A stretch of 64,000 bases of DNA from assembly GCF_001310635.1 (NCBI RefSeq), contig NZ_BAXR01000002.1, positions 186,001 through 250,000 on the forward strand. Direction: 5' to 3'. A program made the position numbers and the translations under genes. The notes under the pieces were generated by a model. It made no database searches. It saw only the letters and a program-made list of their open reading frames with translations, and had not been told where the DNA came from. Of the stretch, positions 18,078 through 28,013 are shown one piece after another (the stretch's first letter is position 1; every line of letters begins with the position of its first letter). The stretch comes from Bacillus sp. JCM 19034. Lineage in GTDB: Bacteria > Bacillota > Bacilli > Bacillales > Bacillaceae_D.

Positions 18078-19494
18078 ATGGATTGGAAAAAAGAAGTATT
18101 GGATAGACAGGATCAAATGGTCAATTTGACTAGATCTTTTTTAAAAATTGAAAGTGTTCTTGATGAAAAAACGGCGACAGAATTTGCCCCATTCGGAAAA
18201 GGAATTGATGAGGCACTTCGTTTTTTATTGCAATTAGGGGAAACATACAATTTAAAAACAAAAAATATAGATGGCTATGCTGGATTAATTGAATATGGAG
18301 ACAGTAAGGAAAGTGTAGGGTCCTATGTCATATTGACGTTGTTCCTGCTAATGGGAAAGGATGGATCGCACCACCGTTTGCTGCTGAAATTATGGATGGA
18401 GCAATCATTGCTCGTGGGGCAATGGACAATAAAGCACCGACAATGGCTGCATTTTTCGCATTAGCTTTACTTAAGGAGTTAGGGTTACATGTAAGCAAGA
18501 GAATTCAGCTTATTATAGGTACGGATGAGGAAAGCCATTGGCGTTGCGTTAAGCACTATTTCAAGCATGAAGAAATGCCGATGATTGGCTTTGCACCAGA
18601 TGCAGATTTTCCAATTATCCATGCAGAAAAAGGAATCATGGATGTAATGTTAACGTGGAATGAGCAAACGTCAGTTGATGGAAGGGACGAATCCGCATTA
18701 AAGCTAACTCATTTTTCTGCAGGCGAACGGTTGAACATGGTACCAGACGAAGCTTATGTCTACATAAAAGGAGAACAGAATGATTTAATGAAAGTAAAGG
18801 AATTGTATAGCCGCTTTTTAGAAAGAAAAGGGCTTAAAGGAGAAACACAACTCATTAATCAGCAACTAAAGCTAAGCTGTTTTGGAAAAGCAGCACATGG
18901 TTCAACACCTGAGGTAGGCAATAATGCTGGAACTGAACTAGCGTGTTTTCTGAACAACAATATTCGTTTACAAAAGGATGTTACAACATTTCTGACTTTT
19001 GCTTCTTTATTACATGAAGATTTCTTTGCAAAGCAGCTAGGGTTAGAGATGGAAGATGATGTATCTGGACGTTTATCGATCAATCCTGGCATCTTAACAT
19101 GTAGCGAAAATGGTGAGGCGAAATTAGGCTTGAATATACGTTATCCGGTAACGATGAACGGAGAAATGATTACAAAGAAGCTGACTGCAGTTGCAACAAA
19201 GTACAAGGGCGAATATCAAGTAATCGATCATATGGAGCTAACTATGTTGAGAAAGACGATGAGCTTATTCAGACGTTACAAAGCGTTTATGAGCGACATA
19301 CCGGTGAGAAGGCTGAGCTGTTGGCTATTGGTGGTGGGACATATGCACGTGCCTTAAAAAAGGGTGTTGCCTTTGGCCCGCTTTTCCCTGGAAGGGAAGA
19401 TTTAGCCCACCAAAAAAATGAATCAATATTAATAGAAGATTTTGTAAGGATGACGGCAATTTATGTTGATGCGATGTATGAATTAGCAAAATAA
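18078..19494 (+). CDS. pepV: Dipeptidase PepV / YtjP, M20 metallopeptidase (two frameshifts)
   Basis: A zinc dipeptidase of about 472 residues when repaired. Recognisable segments are FGKGIDEALRFLL, then CHIDVVPANG (metal ligands), ARGAMDNKAPTMAA, GTDEESHW (catalytic Glu pair) and GGGTYARAL near the end. It would hydrolyse dipeptides in the cytosol, often with an N-terminal D- or beta-residue in this family. The frame breaks at the GGG near 18320 (one G missing) and near 19241 (one A missing). The tail from ELLAIGGGTYARALKKG to the stop at 19494 is intact in the third frame. The start is the ATG at 18078 after AAAGGGTGATAG. Confidence 0.9.
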
Positions 19495-19539
19495 TGGGGT
19501 ATGAGTGGCACTGAACAGTGACATGATTCGGTCGTTACT

Positions 19540-19574
19540 AGTATTTCTGAAAGAATTCTACTTTCAGAAATACT
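19540..19574 (+). other. 14-bp hairpin downstream of pepV
   Basis: AGTATTTCTGAAAG at 19540-19553 pairs with CTTTCAGAAATACT at 19561-19574. It lacks a T run. A second small dyad, GACGC at 19599 and GCGTC at 19619, precedes a run of eight T and may be the actual pepV terminator. Both lie between convergent pepV and cysK. Confidence 0.5.
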
Positions 19575-19632
19575 TAAACCTTCGTAACGGTTGCCAAAGA
19601 CGCACTCAATTAAAAGGGGCGTCGCGATTTTT

Positions 19633-20568
19633 TTACTTGTCAAAGTCGAAGAGATCAGTTGATAAATAACGTTCTCCAGTGTCACAAGCAATTGCGACTA
19701 CTGTATCAGAAGGAGTTAGTCGTTTAGCAATTTGAAGTGCAGCAAAACAAGCAGCACCAGAGGAGGGGCCGACAAGAATGGCTTCTTCGCGAGCTAAGCG
19801 AAGAGTGATTTCATAAGCATCTGCATCTTCAATTTTATGAATTTCGTCATAAACATCTTCATTTAAAATAGACGGGATAAAGCCTGGGCTAGTACCGACT
19901 AATTTATGAGGACCCGGTTTACCACCTGATAAAACGGGGGATCCAGCTGGTTCAACAACATGTATGCTAACATCAGGATACATGTTTCGCAAGCTTTCGC
20001 CCGTTCCTGTAATTGTTCCACCTGTACCAGAAGCGGCGACGAAGGCTGATAAGGGTTGTCCAATTGAATCAAGACTTTCTTTAATTTCGAATGCTGTTGT
20101 ATGACGGTGTGCATCAGGATTGGCTTGATTATCAAATTGCATCGGAATAAAGCTGTTTGGAATCGATTCCGCTAGCTCATTTGCTTTTTGGATGGCTCCA
20201 GGCATTTTTAAATCACCGTCAGTTAGAACAACTTGTGCTCCGTATGCTTTTAATAAATTAATCCGTTCTTGTGACATCGTATCAGGCATAACTAATATCG
20301 CTTTATAGCCACGGGCTGCTGCGTTCATCGCAATACCGATTCCTGTATTGCCACTAGTAGGTTCAATAATTGTCGAATCAGGATTAAGTAAGCCATCTTT
20401 TTCAGCTTGGATGATCATTTGATAGGCGGCACGGTCTTTTACACTGCCACTTGGATTTAGCATTTCCATTTTTAAATAGACAGCAGCTCCATTTGGATCT
20501 GTTATCCGATTTAGACGAACTAATGGTGTTTTTCCGATAAGTTCAGCAACATTATTAACTACTTTCAT
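19633..20568 (-). CDS. cysK: Cysteine synthase (O-acetylserine sulfhydrylase), YtkP-like
   Basis: A PLP-dependent fold-type II enzyme of 311 residues making cysteine from O-acetylserine and sulfide. Visible signatures are IGKTPLVRLNR, NPSGSVKDRAA (Lys forms the Schiff base), PTSGNTGIG (phosphate and substrate loop) and GTGGTITGTG. B. subtilis ytkP lies in this neighbourhood. The start used is the ATG at 20568; an in-frame GTG four codons upstream sits only 2 bases from AGGAAGG. CysK versus the CysM-like YtkP subgroup is not resolved. Confidence 0.9.
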   Translation of the reverse strand: MKVVNNVAELIGKTPLVRLNRITDPNGAAVYLKMEMLNPSGSVKDRAAYQMIIQAEKDGLLNPDSTIIEPTSGNTGIGIAMNAAARGYKAILVMPDTMSQERINLLKAYGAQVVLTDGDLKMPGAIQKANELAESIPNSFIPMQFDNQANPDAHRHTTAFEIKESLDSIGQPLSAFVAASGTGGTITGTGESLRNMYPDVSIHVVEPAGSPVLSGGKPGPHKLVGTSPGFIPSILNEDVYDEIHKIEDADAYEITLRLAREEAILVGPSSGAACFAALQIAKRLTPSDTVVAIACDTGERYLSTDLFDFDK

Positions 20569-20666
20569 GAAATCGTACACTTCCTTCCTGTCAAGAAACT
20601 TATATTAGTGTATCATAATCATACTTTTGGAATAAAGACATCTTTTGCTAGAAAGTCGGAGGTTAT

Positions 20667-21035
20667 ATGAAGTATTTACAAATAACATTACAACTATTAA
20701 TTTTAATCGTGATTTATTATATCGGTGTTTGGATTCAGCAATTCTTTTCTTTATTTATCCCTGGTAGTATTATTGGCATGTTACTATTATTCGTTGCCTT
20801 AGCCTTCCGACTCATCCGAGTACAGTGGATCGACCAAGGTGCCTCGTTTTTATTAAACCATTTACCATTACTATTTATTCCAGTAACAGTCGGGGCTTTA
20901 CCATATTTACCGTTATTTAAAGGGAAGGCCGGACTTTTATTATTGATAGCACTATTTAGCACAGCTATGGTCATGTGTTTTTCTAGTCTCATTTCTCAAA
21001 AGATGGTTAAGGAAAAAGGAGATGAGCATGCATGA
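20667..21035 (+). CDS. lrgA: CidA/LrgA family holin-like membrane protein
   Basis: A 122-residue membrane protein with four hydrophobic segments and the family signature LFIPGSIIGMLLLF, followed by FIPVTVGALPYLPLF. CidA/LrgA proteins are holin-like and, with CidB/LrgB, have been connected with murein hydrolase control, lysis and export of pyruvate or related metabolites. The start follows GGAGG. Its stop overlaps the start of lrgB by 4 bases. Whether it is Lrg- or Cid-like is not resolvable by sequence. Confidence 0.88.
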   Translation: MKYLQITLQLLILIVIYYIGVWIQQFFSLFIPGSIIGMLLLFVALAFRLIRVQWIDQGASFLLNHLPLLFIPVTVGALPYLPLFKGKAGLLLLIALFSTAMVMCFSSLISQKMVKEKGDEHA

Positions 21036-21720
21036 ACTTTATTATCATAACACTATTTGGGTTGGGTATAACATTTGCTGCCTATCTACTGGCAAAGGTT
21101 CTTTATAAACGCTGGACATCGCCATTTTTACTACCTATTTTAACAGCGACTTCTAGCATTATGATTCTACTAACGGTTTTTGATATTCCTTATGAAACTT
21201 ATTATATCGGTGCAAAGTGGTTAGATTATTTATTGGGCCCAGCGTCATTGCTTTAGCGCTTCCGCTATACCGACAATTACCTTTAGTGAAGAAGTATGTC
21301 AAGCCGATTATCGTCAGTGTTAGTATCGGTGCGATTATTGGAATTAGTACAGGATTATTGTTAGCGAGTTTAGTAGATGTAGCTAAAGAATTACATTTGT
21401 CGATTGTTCCTAAATCTGTTACAGCTCCAGTAGCCATGGATATCGCTCAATCATTAGGTGGAGTACCGGCGTTAGCTGCTGTTTTCGTTGCAGTAGCTGG
21501 AATTGGCGGTTCTGTTCTATCAAGCTATGTTTTTATATTGTTTAAGATTGAACATCCACTTGCACGTGGAATTGGCTTAGGAAGTGCCTCTCATGCTATT
21601 GGAACGGCAAAAGCATTGGAGTATGGTGAGGAAGAAGGGGCGATTAGTTCTATAGCAATGACGATTAGTGCCATTTTCGTTTCAATTATTGCTCCGCTTC
21701 TCGTTTTTCTATTATACTGA
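21032..21720 (+). CDS. lrgB: CidB/LrgB family membrane protein (frameshifted)
   Basis: A polytopic protein of about 229 residues when repaired, partner of the upstream LrgA-like protein. Family segments are PLYRQLPLVKKYVKPI, PKSVTAPVAMDIAQSLGG and GLGSASHAIGTAKALEYGEEEGAISS. The frame breaks near 21244 in GGCCCAGCGTCATT; adding one G (GCGGTC) restores PAVIALALP. It probably forms a membrane complex with LrgA. Confidence 0.9.
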
Positions 21721-21757
21721 AGAAACTAGGATTGAGTAAGCAATTGGAGGTACTAAA

Positions 21758-22639
21758 GTGGCTCATTTAATTAAATTGAAAGATTACACATCACGTTATC
21801 AATATGATATTCAACGATATCCAAGTCAATATACACGTTATAAAAAAGAAAGATGGTATTATTTAAAAACAGAATGGGAACAATGGCAATTTCAAAGTGA
21901 TGAAGATAAACAAGAGCTTGCGGAAAAAACCTCATTACAAACTGTATATAATAAATTAATGAAAATATTTCGTGTGAATCAAAATGATAATCATAAACAA
22001 GAGAGGACTTTCGAGCAATTAAAAAAACAGTATACGGATGAACTATTCCAAATCCAAATCAAATGGGCCACTTCTATGAAGGAAGGAGAACGAAAGATAG
22101 ACGAAGATTTTGAAAAGGACGAATGGTTACGATTTTTTACTCAACAAATTCCTGATAGCTATTTTTTAATGTATCATCCTGTTTTCTTTCATAAAAAAGC
22201 GGAAGTAGATTTAGACATCGTATTAATTAGTCCAACTGAAATCATGTGTATCACGGTTCTAAACGGAAAAGAACATAGTATTTTTGAAGCACGGACTGGG
22301 CGATATTGGTTTGAGTATGTAGAACAAACGCGAAGACAACGAATAAATCCACTCATATCATTAAAAAGAATGCGAGTTGTGATTGAGGAACGGTTAAAAG
22401 AAGAGAATATTGCTTTCCCTATAAAATCTATCGTTCTTTGTCGTAATGGGATGATTGATTATAAATTACATGGATTGAATGTGACATTTGTAGATAAACG
22501 TGACTTTCAAAAGTGGGTCGAGAAAATACAAAGTCATCCAACGCCAATTAAACATAGTCAAGTACAAATAGCGACATTGTTATTAGGTGATTGCGTTAAT
22601 AAAAATAGAGATGAAAATAAGGAAGTCGAAACAGAGTAG
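21758..22639 (+). CDS. Putative NERD-like nuclease-related protein
   Basis: A 293-residue soluble protein rich in Lys, Glu, Gln and aromatic residues. The central part, PVFFHKKAEVDLDIVLISPTEIMCITVLNGKE, resembles the nuclease-related (NERD) fold: an acidic strand, then a strand ending in an expected D/E-x-K, here weakly matched. The stretch QRINPLISLKRMRVVIEERL also fits NERD proteins. The function is unknown; the gene position suggests the B. subtilis ytlQ locus. The start is a GTG after GGAGG. The following small gene begins 12 bases after its stop. Confidence 0.55.
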   Translation: MAHLIKLKDYTSRYQYDIQRYPSQYTRYKKERWYYLKTEWEQWQFQSDEDKQELAEKTSLQTVYNKLMKIFRVNQNDNHKQERTFEQLKKQYTDELFQIQIKWATSMKEGERKIDEDFEKDEWLRFFTQQIPDSYFLMYHPVFFHKKAEVDLDIVLISPTEIMCITVLNGKEHSIFEARTGRYWFEYVEQTRRQRINPLISLKRMRVVIEERLKEENIAFPIKSIVLCRNGMIDYKLHGLNVTFVDKRDFQKWVEKIQSHPTPIKHSQVQIATLLLGDCVNKNRDENKEVETE

Positions 22640-22651
22640 GGGGACGTTTGC

Positions 22652-22945
22652 TTGAAGTATAGGCCGAGTGATTTTCATTGGATTGTACGAAAAGTAAAAA
22701 GCTGGACAGGTAAAAGTGAGATAATGATTGAAATAGCGGAACTTGATTATTGCGTATCGTTTGGCCTGACAGTTAAAGAAGCAAAGCAGGGTTTAGAAGA
22801 GGCACTTTACCAGTGGATACGAAAACATGGCATTAACCGATTGCCTGAAGTAAAAGCTGCAGCACAAATTTTTTTTATAGAAAAGGAAATGGAACAGAAA
22901 GAATTTGATTGGATTAATGAGGAATTAAAAAAATTGGAGATATAG
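22652..22945 (+). CDS. Small protein of unknown function, weakly HicB-like
   Basis: A 97-residue cytosolic protein starting at TTG after GGGGACG, immediately downstream of the NERD-like gene. The stretch IAELDYCVSFGLTVKEAKQGLEEALYQWI recalls the strand-helix pattern of HicB antitoxin folds, but no HicA-like partner is adjacent and the C-terminus is Glu/Lys-rich and helical. Its function is not recognised. Confidence 0.55.
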   Translation: MKYRPSDFHWIVRKVKSWTGKSEIMIEIAELDYCVSFGLTVKEAKQGLEEALYQWIRKHGINRLPEVKAAAQIFFIEKEMEQKEFDWINEELKKLEI

Positions 22946-23008
22946 GATAAGTGTCAAAATTAGGGTCGATTCAAAAGACATTTTGTAAGATGTATAGAGT
23001 TAATTTAG

Positions 23009-23063
23009 GAAAAGCGTCGGATGAAGCCATTACTCGTTGTAACAGCTGCACTCGACGCTTTTC
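23009..23063. terminator. Inverted repeat between convergent genes
   Basis: GAAAAGCGTCG at 23009-23019 pairs with CGACGCTTTTC at 23053-23063 around a 33-nt loop. It is a plausible terminator for purU on the minus strand and for the upstream plus-strand genes, although the T tracts are inside the stem. Confidence 0.55.
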
Positions 23064-23079
23064 GTTAGATGAATTTGTT

Positions 23080-23928
23080 TTAGAATACGACTGTCTTATT
23101 TCCATAAACGATAATTTGGTCATTTAAATGCCATGATACCGCCTTTGCCAGTACGAGTCGCTCAACTTGACGGCCCGCTATTTTAAGCTTGTTTGTTGTG
23201 TAGCGGTGATTAACTCGTAATACATCCTGCTCGATAATTGGTCCTTCGTCTAAATCATCGGTAACATAATGTGCTGTTGCACCGATTAATTTAACACCTC
23301 GTTCAAATGCTTTAGCATAAGGATTTGCCCCAATAAAAGCTGGCAGAAATGAATGGTGAATATTTATGATCCGTTTAGGAAATGCTGCGACAAAAGTTGG
23401 TGATAAAATTTGCATGTACCGTGCTAAGACGATGAAATCAACTTCGTATTTTTTCAAAAGTTCTATAGCTTGTTGTTCCGCTGCTGCCTTTGTTTCCTTC
23501 GTTACTGGAATATGGAAAAATGATATTCCATACGACTCTACTTCTTTTTGCAAATCTTTATGGTTGCTAATAATTAATGGAATATCAGCTTGTAATTCCC
23601 CAGCTTTCCATTTCCAAAGTAATTCTAAAAGACAATGATCTTCTTTTGAAACAAAGATAGCCATTTTCTTTTTTCTTTCTGCGAGTTCCATCCGCCAATC
23701 CATTGAAAATTGATTAGCTATTTCTTTGAAAGATTGCCTTAGATCATCTAGTTGATAAGAACCATATAAGTCAAATTCTACACGCATGAAGAACATTCCA
23801 CCAGATGGATCTGTAGAATATTGATCCGATTGAATGATATTGGCATCCTTATTTTGTAAAAATGTTGAAACTGCTGCTACGATACCGGGTTTATCTTGAC
23901 AAGATATTAATAAACGAATTTCTGACAT
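23080..23928 (-). CDS. purU: Formyltetrahydrofolate deformylase
   Basis: A 282-residue enzyme hydrolysing 10-formyl-tetrahydrofolate to formate and THF. An N-terminal ACT domain (RLLISCQDKPGIVAAVSTFL) precedes a formyltransferase-type domain with LARYMQILSP, INIHHSFLPAFIGANPY (catalytic Asn/His) and GATAHYVTDDLDEGPII (catalytic Asp). It is slightly shorter than the usual length near 300. The start is preceded by GGATCAATA, a modest ribosome site. It is a single gene between inverted neighbours. Confidence 0.93.
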   Translation of the reverse strand: MSEIRLLISCQDKPGIVAAVSTFLQNKDANIIQSDQYSTDPSGGMFFMRVEFDLYGSYQLDDLRQSFKEIANQFSMDWRMELAERKKKMAIFVSKEDHCLLELLWKWKAGELQADIPLIISNHKDLQKEVESYGISFFHIPVTKETKAAAEQQAIELLKKYEVDFIVLARYMQILSPTFVAAFPKRIINIHHSFLPAFIGANPYAKAFERGVKLIGATAHYVTDDLDEGPIIEQDVLRVNHRYTTNKLKIAGRQVERLVLAKAVSWHLNDQIIVYGNKTVVF

Positions 23929-24397
23929 TATTGATCCTCCACTTTGTGCGATTGATTTTTGATAAATATTGATAAAAGCAACTTTAATTTATTATACGAA
24001 AATACAGGATTTAAGTAAAAGGGAACTTACATATTGAAGCAAATCATACATGACTTTGTCAATGTATGTTAAATGATTGTCTCATATATGTGAATAGTAT
24101 ATTTGTAAAATGAAATAATAGTAACAATAAGATTGACGGGTCATAGTCATCTCTGATAGGATAAATTATATTAGGTGTCGTATGTTCCTGAGCAGAGCCG
24201 GGCGGTTGCAGCTCTGCTTTCTCTGTTTTTATACTAGAACGATAATATAAATAATGTAAATAAATCACATGGAAATTATAGGCGATATTTGGTGGCAAAT
24301 GAAGGTGAACTTATGCTTTTCTGAGTAAAAACTTATTTTACGGTAAGGTATGAGCGTTTTGTGTTCGGCTTCGATTTCTTAAAAGGAAAGACAGTGA
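23929..24397. other. Intergenic region purU/ytmP with an orphan terminator-like hairpin
   Basis: About 470 bases without a convincing gene. A GC-rich hairpin (AGCAGAGC at 24191-24198, GCTCTGCT at 24211-24218) is followed by an interrupted T tract (TTCTCTGTTTTTAT). A weak promoter-like pair, TTGTCT at 24077 and TATATT at 24098, is spaced only 15 bases. It could mark a small RNA or the end of an undetected small transcript. Confidence 0.35.
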
Positions 24398-25201
24398 ATG
24401 AAAATGAGGGTGAATCGAGTGGAACAATTTTTAGGTGATGGCTGGAAGGTATTGCCAGCTGGAGGGGTAACAGGAGAAGCATATATTGCTCAACAAGGTG
24501 AGCAAACCGTTTTCTTAAAACGGAACTCATCTCCGTTTCTAGCTGTTCTTTCGGCTGAAGGGATCGTTCCGAAATTACTATGGACAAGAAGGCTTGAAAA
24601 TGGAGACGTCGTTACGGCTCAACGTTTGCTGAAAGGGCGTGAGCTAAAGGCGTATGAAATGAAACAAGATCGAGTAGCTTCGCTTTTAGCCAAAATTCAT
24701 AATTCTAGTGAATTGCTTGCCATGTTTAAACGGATCGGAAATGAGCCTTTAACGCCTTATCGTATTGTTGAGAATCTTAAGTTACAACTACAAACACATC
24801 ATGTCGTTAATGATCTTGTTATTGAAAAAGCGATGAAGTATTTAGTCAATAAGTTAGATGTGGTCCGTTTTCATCATTATGTTGTTTGTCATTGTGACAT
24901 TAACCATAATAATTGGATGCTTGATGAAGAAGACCAGTTATTTCTAGTCGATTGGGACGGTGCTAAAGTAGCAGATCCAGCAATTGACTTAGGTTTATTG
25001 CTTTATTCCTATATTACTGAAGCTGAGTGGGAGGATTGGTTAGCTCAATATGGTGTTGAATTAGACCACTCGTTACGAGAAAGAATGCATTGGTATGTTG
25101 TTTCACAATCGATATCTGTTTTAATTTGGCATCTTGAACGTAAACAGTTCGATGAAGTAGAGCAATTAAAAGGCTATTTAAATAGTTTATTACCGTCTTA
25201 A
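24398..25201 (+). CDS. ytmP: Aminoglycoside phosphotransferase/choline kinase-like protein YtmP
   Basis: A protein-kinase-like small-molecule kinase fold of 267 residues. The catalytic loop is VCHCDINHNNWML (HxD and the metal-binding Asn), followed by LVDWDGAKVADPAIDLG (the DFG-equivalent Asp). The substrate is unknown; relatives phosphorylate choline, thiamine or aminoglycosides. B. subtilis ytmP is also next to ytzH and trmB. The ATG at 24398 follows AAAAGGAAAG; an internal GTG at 24419 (VEQFLGDGW) is a possible alternative start. Confidence 0.85.
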   Translation: MKMRVNRVEQFLGDGWKVLPAGGVTGEAYIAQQGEQTVFLKRNSSPFLAVLSAEGIVPKLLWTRRLENGDVVTAQRLLKGRELKAYEMKQDRVASLLAKIHNSSELLAMFKRIGNEPLTPYRIVENLKLQLQTHHVVNDLVIEKAMKYLVNKLDVVRFHHYVVCHCDINHNNWMLDEEDQLFLVDWDGAKVADPAIDLGLLLYSYITEAEWEDWLAQYGVELDHSLRERMHWYVVSQSISVLIWHLERKQFDEVEQLKGYLNSLLPS

Positions 25202-25249
25202 TTAGAGGGTGCCGCAAATGGTCGTAAACTGTTTGATGCACCCTCTAAT
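25201..25249. terminator. Terminator between ytmP and ytzH
   Basis: ATTAGAGGGTGC at 25201-25212 and GCACCCTCTAAT at 25238-25249 form a perfect 12-bp stem. T-rich sequence follows on the plus strand. It lies between convergent genes and begins inside the ytmP stop codon. Confidence 0.75.
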
Positions 25250-25288
25250 TAATGGCTTGTTTTTTATTTCCATGGGAATGAATCAATA

Positions 25289-25539
25289 TTAATCAGCGTT
25301 AAGGTTATTGATCCATTGACTAATTTCTTCGTTAGGAAATGTTGGTGATCTAATGTGTGCAGTTGGCGAATTGAAGAAAGTGTAGCCCTTAATTCTGGTT
25401 GTAAAGAAGAATCGTTTGCCAGGCTTGTCACTAAACGTTCAATTTGAGCGGCCTCATGAGTTGTCATATAATGCTCATTAGCTTGATTTTGCAGGAGATC
25501 TTTTAAGAGCTGAAGCTTAGTTTGAGAAGTAATTGGCAT
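25289..25539 (-). CDS. ytzH: YtzH-like protein (frameshifted near the C-terminus)
   Basis: A small protein of about 83 residues, recognised by MPITSQTKLQLLKDLL and its position between ytmP and trmB. The start is the ATG at 25539 after AAAGGAG with 8-nt spacing. As printed the frame runs on to 25264 with an unlikely tail. Adding one T near 25338 gives HQHFPNEEISQWINNLNAD and a stop at 25289, a far more plausible end. The function is unknown. Confidence 0.75.
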
Positions 25540-25634
25540 ACTGTAGGCTCCTTTCAAATTGAATTAATCTTAGCGTATCCGATCAAGGAAAATATATTCT
25601 ATAATAGATAAGAACTATTGAAGGGGTGTTAAAT

Positions 25635-26282
25635 GTGAGATTGCGTCATAAGCCTTGGGCTAAAGATGAATTGGCAAGCTTTCCTCATATTATCGTACAA
25701 GAACCTAATCTGCATAAAGGAAAGTGGCAAGAGCTTTTTGATAATAATAATCCAATTTATATTGAAGTAGGAACAGGAAAAGGGAAGTTTCTAACAGGTA
25801 TGGCTGAAAAGAACCCAAACATTAATTTTATCGGGATTGAAAAGTACGATTCTGTTTTGTTAACAGCTTTAGAACGAGTTAAAAACGTAGAATTACCTAA
25901 TTTAAAATTTTTAAATGAAGATGTTATGGAACTATTGCACTTTTTTGAGGTAAATGAAATTAGTCGTGTGTTCATTAACTTTACGGATCCTTGGCCGAAA
26001 AATCGACATGAGAAAAGGCGATTAACATATAAAGATTATTTATCGTTATATGAGACGATTCTTCATTCAGAGGGAGAAATTCATTTGAAAACTGATAATC
26101 AAGGACTTTTTGAATATTCATTAGAAAGCTTCTCGAGATTTGGTTTAACGATTAAAAATGTTAGCCTTGATTTACACAAAAGTGGGTTTGAAGGAAATAT
26201 AATGACTGAATATGAGGAGAAGTTCTCCAAGAAGGGTATGCGAATTTATCGTTGTGAGGCTTGTTTCAAAAAGGAAAAGTGA
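25635..26282 (+). CDS. trmB: tRNA (guanine-N7-)-methyltransferase (YtmQ)
   Basis: A SAM-dependent enzyme of 215 residues that makes m7G46 in tRNA. Signatures are [25 protein letters not shown] (SAM site), [26 protein letters not shown] (the TrmB hallmark) and the C-terminal [13 protein letters not shown]. The GTG at 25635 lies 8 bases after GAAGGGG and aligns with B. subtilis TrmB; a GTG three codons upstream is too close to the ribosome site. Confidence 0.95.
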   Translation: MRLRHKPWAKDELASFPHIIVQEPNLHKGKWQELFDNNNPIYIEVGTGKGKFLTGMAEKNPNINFIGIEKYDSVLLTALERVKNVELPNLKFLNEDVMELLHFFEVNEISRVFINFTDPWPKNRHEKRRLTYKDYLSLYETILHSEGEIHLKTDNQGLFEYSLESFSRFGLTIKNVSLDLHKSGFEGNIMTEYEEKFSKKGMRIYRCEACFKKEK

Positions 26283-26290
26283 TAATGGAG

Positions 26291-26330
26291 GTGTCAAAGA
26301 GGCTAATCGTATCCTCTTTGACACTTTTTT
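26291..26330 (+). terminator. Terminator of trmB
   Basis: GTGTCAAAGAGG at 26291-26302 pairs with CCTCTTTGACAC at 26313-26324, followed by six T. A strong intrinsic terminator. Confidence 0.92.
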
Positions 26331-26346
26331 AGAGCCTTACGAGTTA

Positions 26347-26654
26347 TTATAATGGATTTAACTCTAAAATTGCTCCACTTTCTTTCTCAACTAAAAACTC
26401 ATACTGAACTGTACCATCGTCCGTATTTGTTGAAATTCCACCTCGGTACACATCATAGTTAATTGATTGACGCTCAATGGATTCAGGAACCATGTGGATC
26501 CAAGAACCTGTAATGTGATAGCTGTCAGCCATTGTATCCTTTACTTTTTTTAATGCACCTCAGGAGTAACGCTTTTTGGGCTGTTTTTAGCTTGTAGCCA
26601 TAAACCAATTGAAATCCCAATACTTACCCCAACGAGAAAACGTTTTATACTCAT
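26347..26654 (-). CDS. ytzB: PepSY-like small membrane-anchored protein YtzB (frameshifted)
   Basis: About 102 residues when repaired. An N-terminal signal/anchor (MSIKRFLVGVSIGISIGLWL) is followed by KKVKDTMADSYHITGSWIHM and a PepSY-type beta region ending FLVEKESGAILELNPL. The anchor half and the PepSY half are in different frames; one added T or A near 26552 joins them. PepSY domains are extracytoplasmic and are often thought to modulate proteases. The position next to ytoP matches B. subtilis ytzB. Confidence 0.72.
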
Positions 26655-26920
26655 CGTGAATCGTCCTTTCTATTTTTGAATAGCAGTTGTTCAGTTGTAG
26701 TATACAAAAAAAAGCAATGATGACCAAGTTTTAGAACAAAGTAGCATGAAATAGAAAAATTAGCTAAAATGAGAGGACGGAGATTTTCAATTTTGTTATG
26801 GAGGTAAATTCTGTTCTCTGTTTATTACATCCATTTTCATCCAACTTTTATGTAACAACTGTCAGATAAGAAAGGCCTCGTAGGTTTATCTTATAGATAA
26901 TTTAGAAAGGAGTTATGATG

Positions 26921-27993
26921 ATGAACGCAGAAACGTTATTACTATTTAAGACTTTAACAGAATTACAAGGTGCTCCTGGCTTTGAACATGATGTTAGGAA
27001 ATTTGTACGTGAACAATTAGAAAAATATACTGATGAAGTGATTCAAGACCGATTAGGGAGTGTTTTTGGTGTGATGCGCGGAGATAATCAAGGCCCACGC
27101 GTTATGGTTGCCGGTCATATGGATGAAGTAGGCTTCATGGTGACATCGATAAGTAAAAATGGGCTTGTACGTTTTCAGACGTTAGGTGGATGGTGGAGCC
27201 AAGTATTACTTGCCCAACGTGTACAAATTATGACTGAATCTGGTCCTGTTATTGGAGTAATTGGTTCAACTCCCCCGCATTTATTAGAAGAATCGCAAAG
27301 AAAAAAACCAATGGCTATGAAAAATATGTATATCGATATTGGTGCAGATGATAAAGAAGATGCACTAAGTATTGGTGTAAAGCTGGGCAACAAATTGTTC
27401 CTGTATGCCCATTTACGCAGATGGCTAATTCAAAAAAAATCCTCGCAAAAGCATGGGATAATCGCTATGGTGTTGGTTTGGCAATCGAATTGTTAAAAGA
27501 ATTAAAAAGCGATTCGCTACCAAATGTATTATATTCTGGTGCAACTGTGCAAGAGGAAGTTGGCTTAAGGGGAGCGGCGACGGCAGCGAATATGATTAAA
27601 CCAGATTTGTTTTATGCATTAGATGCAAGTCCGGCTAACGATGCAACAGGAGGTAAAGATGCTTTTGGACAATTAGGCAAGGGGGCACTATTGCGCATTT
27701 TTGACCGTTCTATGGTGACACATTATGGCATGAGAGAATTTATTTTAGATACAGCAGAAACTCATAACATCCCTTATCAATATTTCATTTCTCAAGGTGG
27801 AACAGATGCTGGTCGTGTACATATAACGGGCGAGGGGGTTCCATCGGCTGTAATTGGAATATGTGCGAGATATATTCATACTTCGGCTTCAATCATACAT
27901 ATTGATGATTATGCAGCAGCTAAAGAACTACTTATCAAACTCGTAAAGGCTTCAGATTTAACAACGTTAAAAACGATTCAATCTAATAGCTAA
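26921..27993 (+). CDS. ytoP: M42-family aminopeptidase YtoP (frameshifted)
   Basis: A metallo-aminopeptidase of about 357 residues when repaired, glutamyl-aminopeptidase/endoglucanase M type. Metal and catalytic motifs are [45 protein letters not shown] and [11 protein letters not shown]. The break near 27387 falls in CTGGGCAAC; one more G yields [14 protein letters not shown] and continues into [14 protein letters not shown]. Three ATGs overlap the start (26915, 26918, 26921); the third has the best spacing from AAAGGAG. Confidence 0.92.
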
Positions 27994-28013
27994 CAATTGA
28001 AAGGTGGAGACAA

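Noticed and set aside
22652..22945. HicAB toxin-antitoxin system
   Set aside because: Only a weak HicB-like pattern and no HicA toxin adjacent.
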